Assembly: GCA_009691815.1 (NCBI GenBank)
Contig: SIAL01000237.1
Coordinates: forward strand, 1 to 5,748
DNA length: 5,748 nucleotides
Origin: Gemmataceae bacterium
GTDB taxonomy: Bacteria; Planctomycetota; Planctomycetia; Gemmatales; Gemmataceae
Reading direction: 5' to 3'
In this document: piece after piece, positions 1 to 5,748 of the stretch
How the letters are laid out: each line of letters begins with the position of its first letter
Position numbering within the stretch: the first letter of the stretch is position 1
Notes under the pieces: model-generated
Database searches by the model: none
Seen by the model: only the letters and a program-made list of their open reading frames with translations
What the model was told of the DNA's origin: nothing
Made by a program: the position numbers and the translations under genes

Positions 1-1
1 T

Positions 2-1390
2 CTATTCTCCCATTTTTCCAAACATCCGAACCATTGCGCCCATGAGTTTTTTCCAGTCGCCTTCATGGAGGCTTTCATTGGGTGCATGGGCGTTGGATTG
101 GGGATCTTCGATTCCCAAAAGCAGCGCAGGGACTCCACCCAAAAGTTCCACCAAGGGGCCAACAAAGCCGATGGTACCCCCACACCCTATAGGTACGGCT
201 TTTCTGCCGAACGACTCGGAAAGGGAATCCATTGCCGCCGAAAATGCCGGGCCTTTGGGATCCGTGGCCCACCAAGAAACCGGGGGGCCATGAGGTATCA
301 CCTCGACCTTGGCACCATAGGGTGGATCTTTTTCTAGGAAAGTTTTGAGTTGTTCAAAGCTTTCCTTTGGATCCATGTTGGGAACAATGCGACAACTGAC
401 GATTGCTTCCGCGGTTGGCAGTACCTGATTCGAAGCTCCTTTGATGGAACTTGCTTCGATAGCGATTACTGTTGCCGCCGGATGGCGCCAAGTTTGTTCA
501 TAAATTGTCCGGCCTTTGGGTGTTACAAAAGGAACGCCTGCTAGGATGCCCAAATCGGATTTGGCTTTTTCTTCATCAAAGGGAAGATTGGCATAAATTG
601 CTTTTTCTTCCTCGGTGACCTTCTTTAAGTTTTTTTCAAAACCGGGAACCGGGACCTCCGCGGATGGGTTACCCAATCGTGCCAAAACCTGTGACAAAAC
701 GATGGCGGCGTCGGCAAGGGCTCCGCCAGCCATTCCGGAATGAACCGGAAATAGAGCGGTGGTAACCTTCACCTGGGCCGCAACAATGCCCCTTAAGGCC
801 GATGTAATGCAGGGAAGACCCACCTCGATATTTTCAGTATCACAGACGACCACCACATCGGATTCTACGCATTGCCGGTGGTTTTTGAAAAAGCCTTGGA
901 GATTTCTGGAGCCCACCTCTTCCTCGCCTTCGCAGAGGACCTTGACATTGATAGGCAGCGATCCGTGGGTTTTTAGCCAAGCGGCAATGGCCCCTAGTTG
1001 TCCCACAAAAGCACCTTTGTCATCCGCCGCTCCACGGCCAAACAATCGACCATTACGCCGAGTTAGGGTCCAAGGATCGGAAAGCCATTGGTTGGCGTAG
1101 TTTACCGGTTGAACATCGTGGTGGGAATAAAGAAACAGCGTTGGTTTGCCGGGTGCCCCCAGCCATTCGCCATAGGCATAAGGGTACGAGTCGTCGAAGG
1201 CGATCTCCCGTACATTTTCCAGCCCAGCTTGGCGCATGAATTGACAAACCAAAGCCGCAGATTGACCAAGTTCCGGTAGATGTTGTCCATCGGTGCTAAT
1301 GCTTGGAATGGACACGGATTGCCTAAGCCATTCCACGAGCATTTCATGATTTTTATCAAGCCAATCAAGAGCCTGCGCAGTTTGTGTCAT
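2..1390 (-). CDS. M20-family metallopeptidase (dipeptidase / ArgE-DapE-like amidohydrolase), complete
   Basis: Predicted cytoplasmic di-zinc hydrolase of the M20 family (carnosinase/PepV/ArgE/DapE/CPG2 relatives), cleaving a peptide or N-acyl amino acid bond; the exact substrate cannot be read from sequence. The product is 462 residues, normal for the dipeptidase-like branch, and ends in TAG at 4-2. Visible metal and catalytic motifs: SHHDV (H90, D92), GRGAADDKG (bridging D123), EGEEEVGS (catalytic E157, metal ligand E158), CDT (D184) and NAHAPNES (H435). The lid/dimerisation domain spans about 201-366 and contains the conserved HSG (H217) and RIVPN (R334). No signal peptide is visible. All ligands are present, so it should be active. 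One oddity: the usual Arg before the GG(S/T)I motif is Gly here (GCGGTIG, 402-408). The ATG at 1390 is chosen because AGGAG lies 8 bases upstream; an in-frame TTG at 1396 is only 2 bases from that site. It lies 58 bases downstream of the lipid kinase gene and is probably co-transcribed with it. Family assignment is firm; substrate is unknown. Confidence 0.93.
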   Translation of the reverse strand: MTQTAQALDWLDKNHEMLVEWLRQSVSIPSISTDGQHLPELGQSAALVCQFMRQAGLENVREIAFDDSYPYAYGEWLGAPGKPTLFLYSHHDVQPVNYANQWLSDPWTLTRRNGRLFGRGAADDKGAFVGQLGAIAAWLKTHGSLPINVKVLCEGEEEVGSRNLQGFFKNHRQCVESDVVVVCDTENIEVGLPCITSALRGIVAAQVKVTTALFPVHSGMAGGALADAAIVLSQVLARLGNPSAEVPVPGFEKNLKKVTEEEKAIYANLPFDEEKAKSDLGILAGVPFVTPKGRTIYEQTWRHPAATVIAIEASSIKGASNQVLPTAEAIVSCRIVPNMDPKESFEQLKTFLEKDPPYGAKVEVIPHGPPVSWWATDPKGPAFSAAMDSLSESFGRKAVPIGCGGTIGFVGPLVELLGGVPALLLGIEDPQSNAHAPNESLHEGDWKKLMGAMVRMFGKMGE

Positions 1391-1398
1391 AACCAATA

Positions 1399-1403
1399 CT
1401 CCT
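1399..1403 (-). promoter_or_regulatory. Ribosome binding site of the M20 peptidase gene
   Basis: AGGAG on the minus strand lies 8 bases before the ATG at 1390. It decides the start, because the upstream in-frame TTG (1396-1394) would have a spacing of only 2 bases. Confidence 0.75.
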
Positions 1404-1448
1404 GAGGGAAATCGGTATGGGTGATTCTATTTAAGAGGGGTGTCGCAT

Positions 1449-1844
1449 TCATCCATGGACCCAAAAAGTAAGGAATTTTGGCGCCAAAATCAAAAGGCCA
1501 ATTGCACCCGCAAATCCACTTGCAACCAAAACCGCTCCGGCGGCGATATCGAGAGCGGGCCAAAAGGGGGGCCTTTGTTCCAACGGTAGGCCACGGACCA
1601 AGGTTTCGATGGAGCTATTGAACAGTTCCGAAACCAATACCGCTCCAATACAAAGGATCAGGATACACCATTCCCATAAAGCGATGTTCAAGGCCACCGA
1701 ACAGGCGATCACCAAAGCTGTGAAAAAAAAGTGAACGAAAAAACTGGAATGGCCTCGAACACCCAACTTTGCCCCACGAAAGGAGGCTTCAAATTTCTCT
1801 TTCCAACTTCGGGAAGGGTGGTTTTCTTCTAAGGAATGGTTCAT
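1449..1844 (-). CDS. DgkA-type integral-membrane lipid kinase (diacylglycerol or undecaprenol kinase family)
   Basis: Small inner-membrane kinase that would phosphorylate diacylglycerol (giving phosphatidic acid) or undecaprenol with ATP; the two activities cannot be separated by sequence alone. It has 131 residues, close to the family's usual 120-130. An amphipathic N-terminal region (about 12-30, WKEKFEASFRGAKLG) precedes three hydrophobic segments at about 35-55, 57-77 and 100-122. The family signature is clear: SELFNSSIE (E73, N76, E80, matching E. coli E69, N72, E76), then LDIAAGAVL, with D99 matching E. coli D95. Several usually conserved positions differ: H32 where E. coli has E28, R84 where it has D80, and L98 where it has K94. 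The pattern GHSSFFVH resembles planctomycete homologues I recall, so this may be a lineage variant rather than decay. ATG 1844 is chosen over TTG 1853 because AAAAGGG lies 9 bases before the ATG and directly abuts the TTG. The gene begins 35 bases after the LptD-like gene and ends in TGA. Confidence 0.85.
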   Translation of the reverse strand: MNHSLEENHPSRSWKEKFEASFRGAKLGVRGHSSFFVHFFFTALVIACSVALNIALWEWCILILCIGAVLVSELFNSSIETLVRGLPLEQRPPFWPALDIAAGAVLVASGFAGAIGLLILAPKFLTFWVHG

Positions 1845-1853
1845 GAAGCGCAA

Positions 1854-1860
1854 CCCTTTT
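1854..1860 (-). promoter_or_regulatory. Ribosome binding site of the lipid kinase gene
   Basis: AAAAGGG on the minus strand is separated by 9 bases from the ATG at 1844. It sits in the 35-base gap after the LptD-like stop codon and supports the ATG over the TTG at 1853. Confidence 0.6.
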
Positions 1861-1879
1861 GGCCTAAATCGTAATCGTT

Positions 1880-4800
1880 TTAGAGTCCGCCGTTGTTGTT
1901 GAGCATTTGCATCCGATTGCCATAGGTGGCCAGAATGGGCATGATTTGAAAGGTTAAACCAAAGTTGTTTGTGGTGGCGTTGTAGGAAATCCCCAAACTC
2001 ACCTGAAGGTCTTTGCCCATCCTTGTTACCACCAAAGAGTTGGACAACGCCTCACTTGTCCCAAAATCATAATTGCTGGCTGCCGTGATGGCGTATTTCG
2101 GAGAAAAAACATAGTTAACCGCTCCGGTTAGGAGGCGACTGTCGATGGGGTTGTAATACCGGAAGCCTAGGTACAAATTTGTTCGGTCATCCCTGGTGTA
2201 GAATGCGCCAAGGTTGGCAACTTTGGCGCTTCCCTCAAAGGAATCCATCCACCCGGAACTGACAATGGCGGTTTTGTCCCCGGGATTCCAAGTTAAATCA
2301 TAGTTGTATAGGCCGAAAAGTTGTCCAAAGTTATCCCGGTCTGGGTTGGGAAATAGGGTAGTCCCAAGATTGAAACTAAGGAAATCCACGGTGTGTTGAT
2401 TTCCGGGCATACCCCGTTTGGTTTGCCACCTTTGGTCGATGTTGAATTGCAAAGTTTGGATCGAATTGAGCGTGTCGATGCGGTTATCCGCCAAACTCCT
2501 AATGCCATAGTTTTGGGGATCATACTTTCGTTGGGAATAGTTTTGAAACCAGACGGGGTTATACAGGGCGTTTGCCGGATTGACCTGTTGGCCGTTTAAG
2601 GGACCAAACGGCGTTGCCGTTGGATTTCCCGCAAAATACACCCAATCACGCATAGCCATGTCGGTTGAGTCATCATTGAATCGGTCAAACTGAGGAAGTT
2701 TTTGGTAAAATTGGTTGCTGGCCCCATAGAAGTAATTCATGCCCAGGTTGGCTTTGTGATACACCCCGTCCAAATTGAACATTTCACTGGTCATATCCGA
2801 ATAAAGCTTCGACATGGGTAAATTAACGCGACCGCCAAAGCCTCCCCAAAAGCGTGAGATTCCATCATTAATGCTTTGGCCACGACTGCCGTTGATTGTG
2901 GTGTTTGCCACATCTTCAATTTGGGATGTGTAATAGGCTATATCGCTTTTAACATACGGGTCAAATCGAAATGGTCCGGCGGAAAAAGGCGCGCTGATTT
3001 CTTGAAAGAGGTTGAAACGCCCGGCCCCAACCCCGACATCCGTAGGACTGTATTGCGGGGTTGGGTCGTTTGAGGTCAACAGGTTGCTATATCCCACTTC
3101 ACCTTTGGCCGAGTAGGTGAAAGTATTGAATAGGTCATAGCCCGTGATGAATCCGTTTAATTTAGGGAGTTGAGCCGTTTCGTTGACCCAAGATCGGATG
3201 CGTGGTTCGGCATGGACCGACCAGCCCAAAGCTCCTATTTGTTGTCGGATATTGACAAAAGTGGTAGGGCTAATGTCGTTGTCGAATTCCCTTTTGAAAA
3301 ATTCCTCTTGAAAGTTTCGGTCCGAAAGGGCGGCGATCTGGGATTTAATGGTGGCATTGGGTAAATTGGTGGGTTCGATGGATTGTCGCCAAGTTAACCT
3401 GCCCCGCCAGTGCGAAGGGTTGTTGTAATCATAGCGTGATCCACCGAGGATATCTCTGGTTCCATAGGGGCCCATGGAGCTGTTGTCATAAAGGCCATAG
3501 GCGGTGAACATCCCTGTCCCTTTGGAAGGGAGGCCAAGGAGTGATTGGGTTTTGTAATCAAAATCGGTTCCGGTGGCCGGCCCGCGGGCGGTAAGGTAAT
3601 CAAGTTCCCAACGCCACCTAGTCCCTTCAGGGGCCTTTAGCCCAAGCAGGTCAAAGGTGTTCAAGGTTACGCCAAACTGGCCCCCATAAATCCGATTATA
3701 TCCTAGGTTGACCCCTTCAACGGGGCCAAGTGGATCGCGAGCGTCCCCCTGTAAAAAGGGAAACCAAAACACAGGGATATCCGCTAAATAAACAAAGGCA
3801 TCCTTGCCGTTTATAAATGTTTGACGGATTTCTTCTTCGGGCTTGTAGCGCATCGACTCTGGCAAAAGGAACCCAAGTAAATCGGGTCGGGATATTTTTT
3901 TGTCTTCAATGGTCGCCTCGGCCATGGTGACCTTAAGGCCAGGATCTCCGGGGGTTCTGCTTGAAAAAATTTCGCTTTGCAAAACCCGATATTGATGGAC
4001 ATCCAATTGTTGAAGTTCGGCTGCCCGAACAATAATAGGGTCAGGTATGAAAGGCACACTAAATTCGAGTTCAGATTTTAAGGCGATGGCCTGATTTCTG
4101 CGCACATCATAAAAGATCTCGTTGGCCCGCATGGTCCTTTGGAGTTGGTCACCTTTTCTAGGATCAGCCACCCCAACGCGAGGAAGGTTGGGTTTGTCTT
4201 GTTGGCGGATTTCCACATTACCCGAAAGGTAAAATTCCAAGTCCTTGCTGGTCTGTCCCCCTTGGGATTGCATATTACTCATGATCTGCTGGGGGTTGCT
4301 TCCCTTGGTCCAGATCACAATTCTGTCGGCTTCCATGTCAATTAAACCTGCCCCACCCAAATCCTTGACTTGGAGAATGGCGCCGCCGGTGAGCAGGATA
4401 GCTTGTTCATTTTCACTAATAGGTTCAACCATAACACGAAATCCCGAGGAGCTTCGGGGTGTTAAGGTGTAAGTTCGAGAGGGATTCAAAAGATTGTCCG
4501 GAACGGCGACGGCCGGGGGTTGGATGGGCTGACCATTCCAAGGAATCATCCCAGTCGCTGTTGGCGGTGATCCTATTCCGGGAGGAGGCACACCCGTTGG
4601 GGGTGAACTAGGCGATGGCAGGAGAGGCAGATTTTGTCCTACGCCACTAGGTGGTAGGGGTTGGGCCCCAAACGGATTCACCGGCGCGAGAGCCGGGGGA
4701 GGGGTGTTTTGATTTAGGGTAATGGGCCTAGGAACTGCTTCCGCGGACGGAGGGCCTACAGGTGTGGGAATTGGTGGAGGCTGGGGCGGCGGCTGGAAAT

Positions 4801-5659
4801 AAAAAGAGGTTCGAACGATTTTGGCTGGGGTACTGAGGAGATTGTCATTACCCTCACCTTCGTTTGTAGGAAGAAGTGAGGTAGGACCGGATGGCCCCTT
4901 TTCCGGTTGGTTACTCGCAGGGATTTTCTTGGTGGGTTCGATCCCTGGAGTTCTAAGGGCTGGGCCCCAAAAACCCGCCTTTTCCACTTCAAATTGCTTC
5001 CTAGCGGCGGCCTCTTTTTTGGCGATTTCCGGGTTCGATTTGCGTTTCAGGCGATCTTCACTTAGTCTGATGACAAGCGGATCGTTGGGGTCGGGGACAC
5101 GATTGGCCTTTTCGTTGACCGAGGTGACTTTGATTTCCCCACGGGTGTTGAGTTCTATGTGGGCTTTGTCCGCTTTTTGATTTTCCGTACTGGCATCAAT
5201 AGCCAAGTTTCCATCGGCTTGGATTTCCATTTTCCAAATGCCGGTGAGTTGGTGTTGGCGGGGGTTAAGCCATGCGACGGCTTTATCGCAACGGATAGTA
5301 ATGTAACCGTGTTGGACAAGGACCTTGCCTTCAAGGATCAGAACCGTTTCATTATTTTGTTTCCAAAAACCAACACGATCCGCTTCAAGGCTAATGGGCT
5401 TGGATTCTCCGGGATGATTTCGAATGAAATCCAAGGATTTGAGGGCATGGGGTTTGGACGACCCAAAGATACGAGAAGCAAGGTTAGGTTTAGGAGCGGT
5501 TTCTTGGTCCTCTTGCGCTTTAAGATCCCGTGGCAATCCAGCCAAGGCCCCAAAGATTCCCAAAACGAAAACGCAAAGCAACCCACGCTTTGTCACATTC
5601 CCAAAAGGAAAGTGAACAATGGCAAAACGACTTGCAGCTTTTTTGGGTGGAATCGGCAC
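1880..5659 (-). CDS. LptD/OstA-like outer-membrane assembly protein with split N-terminal modules
   Basis: Likely outer-membrane beta-barrel that inserts lipopolysaccharide or a related glycolipid into the outer leaflet, receiving it through periplasmic OstA-type jellyroll domains. With the GTG at 5659 it has 1259 residues, far longer than E. coli LptD (784). Order of parts: signal peptide (basic TKR, hydrophobic about 27-42, cleavage near 48 after LKA); OstA/LptA-like module (about 92-180, beginning ISLEADRV); Lys/Glu-rich segment (about 198-229); proline-rich linker (289-387); second OstA-like region (about 405-613, with MEADRIVIW and MRANEIFYD); and the barrel (about 618-1243), rich in alternating aromatic and polar strands. 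The LptD core is visible as IPVFWFPF, GDARDPLGP and GYNRIYGGQFG (about 628-663). The mature protein has one Cys (C124), so E. coli-style disulfides are impossible. The start is uncertain: GTG 5659 has AGGAG 11 bases upstream; GTG 5596 gives the tidiest signal peptide (MTKRGLLCVF) but no ribosome site; TTG 5740 is also in frame, and the frame stays open to the window edge. It ends in TAA and is followed after 35 bases by the lipid kinase. Confidence 0.85.
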   Translation of the reverse strand: MPIPPKKAASRFAIVHFPFGNVTKRGLLCVFVLGIFGALAGLPRDLKAQEDQETAPKPNLASRIFGSSKPHALKSLDFIRNHPGESKPISLEADRVGFWKQNNETVLILEGKVLVQHGYITIRCDKAVAWLNPRQHQLTGIWKMEIQADGNLAIDASTENQKADKAHIELNTRGEIKVTSVNEKANRVPDPNDPLVIRLSEDRLKRKSNPEIAKKEAAARKQFEVEKAGFWGPALRTPGIEPTKKIPASNQPEKGPSGPTSLLPTNEGEGNDNLLSTPAKIVRTSFYFQPPPQPPPIPTPVGPPSAEAVPRPITLNQNTPPPALAPVNPFGAQPLPPSGVGQNLPLLPSPSSPPTGVPPPGIGSPPTATGMIPWNGQPIQPPAVAVPDNLLNPSRTYTLTPRSSSGFRVMVEPISENEQAILLTGGAILQVKDLGGAGLIDMEADRIVIWTKGSNPQQIMSNMQSQGGQTSKDLEFYLSGNVEIRQQDKPNLPRVGVADPRKGDQLQRTMRANEIFYDVRRNQAIALKSELEFSVPFIPDPIIVRAAELQQLDVHQYRVLQSEIFSSRTPGDPGLKVTMAEATIEDKKISRPDLLGFLLPESMRYKPEEEIRQTFINGKDAFVYLADIPVFWFPFLQGDARDPLGPVEGVNLGYNRIYGGQFGVTLNTFDLLGLKAPEGTRWRWELDYLTARGPATGTDFDYKTQSLLGLPSKGTGMFTAYGLYDNSSMGPYGTRDILGGSRYDYNNPSHWRGRLTWRQSIEPTNLPNATIKSQIAALSDRNFQEEFFKREFDNDISPTTFVNIRQQIGALGWSVHAEPRIRSWVNETAQLPKLNGFITGYDLFNTFTYSAKGEVGYSNLLTSNDPTPQYSPTDVGVGAGRFNLFQEISAPFSAGPFRFDPYVKSDIAYYTSQIEDVANTTINGSRGQSINDGISRFWGGFGGRVNLPMSKLYSDMTSEMFNLDGVYHKANLGMNYFYGASNQFYQKLPQFDRFNDDSTDMAMRDWVYFAGNPTATPFGPLNGQQVNPANALYNPVWFQNYSQRKYDPQNYGIRSLADNRIDTLNSIQTLQFNIDQRWQTKRGMPGNQHTVDFLSFNLGTTLFPNPDRDNFGQLFGLYNYDLTWNPGDKTAIVSSGWMDSFEGSAKVANLGAFYTRDDRTNLYLGFRYYNPIDSRLLTGAVNYVFSPKYAITAASNYDFGTSEALSNSLVVTRMGKDLQVSLGISYNATTNNFGLTFQIMPILATYGNRMQMLNNNGGL
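4499..4795 (-). other. Proline-rich linker-coding segment within the LptD-like gene
   Basis: This segment encodes about 99 residues of which about 35 are proline, with runs such as QPPPQPPPIPTP, NTPPPA and GVPPPG, plus Gly, Ser, Ala and Gln. It is low complexity, almost without charged residues, and very probably disordered or extended. It joins the first OstA-like module to the second, so in the cell it would lie in the periplasm. No exact tandem repeat unit is visible. On the DNA the plus strand shows G-rich runs that follow from the CCN proline codons. Confidence 0.8.
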
Positions 5660-5670
5660 TCGGCGCAAAA

Positions 5671-5675
5671 CTCCT
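5671..5675 (-). promoter_or_regulatory. Candidate ribosome binding site for the LptD-like gene
   Basis: AGGAG on the minus strand lies 11 bases upstream of the GTG at 5659. The spacing is rather long but acceptable, and it is the best-placed Shine-Dalgarno match among the possible starts. It would be an internal sequence if the real start were at TTG 5740 or beyond the window. Confidence 0.45.
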
Positions 5676-5748
5676 ACCGAGCCAACTAGAAAGCTTGTCC
5701 TCAATGAACAAGCAAAAAAGTTGGCTGGGTGGAGTGGCAATACCCTTG

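Noticed and set aside
759..1100. Open frame of 113 codons on the plus strand
   Set aside because: Antisense to the catalytic core of the M20 peptidase, whose zinc motifs show which strand is real.
1391..1448. Possible promoter before the M20 gene: minus-strand TAGAAT resembling a -10 box
   Set aside because: The hexamer 17 bases upstream (ATGAAT) is a poor -35 match and such AT-rich six-mers occur by chance; not enough to call a promoter.
1845..1879. Search for a terminator in the gap between the LptD-like gene and the lipid kinase gene
   Set aside because: No GC-rich hairpin followed by a T-run is visible; the gap holds only a short ATCGT direct repeat and the kinase ribosome site.
4661..4970. 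Two copies of the palindromic word TGGGCCCCAA (near 4662 and 4961)
   Set aside because: Both lie in coding sequence and encode different residues; chance similarity from Gly/Pro/Ala codons, not a repeat element.
4821..5180. Open frame of 119 codons on the plus strand
   Set aside because: Antisense to the first module and charged segment of the LptD-like gene; low-complexity translation without a recognisable fold.
5159..5689. Open frame of 176 codons on the plus strand, opposite the start of the LptD-like gene
   Set aside because: It lies fully antisense to a segment with clear signal peptide and OstA-module features, its translation shows no recognisable domain, and I see no ribosome site. 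It is a shadow frame.
5660..5748. Possible promoter upstream of the LptD-like gene (TTGCTT, 17 bases, TTTCTA on the minus strand)
   Set aside because: Only three -35 and two -10 positions match the consensus, and the region may itself be coding.

Overview
The window (5748 bases, GC roughly half by eye) is almost completely filled by three genes on the minus strand. In order of transcription they are: a very large LptD/OstA-type outer-membrane assembly protein (about 5659 or further upstream down to 1880), a small DgkA-type integral-membrane lipid kinase (1844-1449), and an M20-family zinc peptidase (1390-2). Gaps are short (35 and 58 bases). I see no convincing terminator or promoter between the genes, so they look like one transcription unit. 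There is no RNA gene, mobile element, CRISPR array or long non-coding stretch.

The source is a Gram-negative (diderm) bacterium, because an LptD-like beta-barrel only makes sense with an outer membrane. Two features suggest Planctomycetota. The LptD homologue has a large multi-part architecture with an 'IPVFWFPF...GDARDPLGP...GYNRIYGGQFG' core, and the DgkA homologue carries a 'GHSSFFVH...ELFNSSIE...LDIAAGAVL' pattern. I associate both with planctomycete proteins from memory; this is inference, not a search result.

Region by region: 5748-5660 is the upstream edge, where the LptD frame stays open and the true start is uncertain. Positions 5659-1880 hold the LptD-like gene: signal peptide, a first OstA/LptA-like module, a charged segment, a proline-rich linker of about 99 residues, a second OstA-like region, then a long beta-barrel. 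Positions 1844-1449 hold the lipid kinase and 1390-2 the peptidase, whose stop codon lies at the window's left edge.

Functionally the first two genes share a cell-envelope lipid theme: outer-membrane glycolipid insertion, and rephosphorylation of diacylglycerol or an isoprenoid alcohol. The M20 peptidase has no obvious link beyond co-orientation. I do not see a defence system or an entirely new kind of system. The most unusual points are the split, linker-containing LptD with a single mature cysteine and the altered active-site positions of the lipid kinase.
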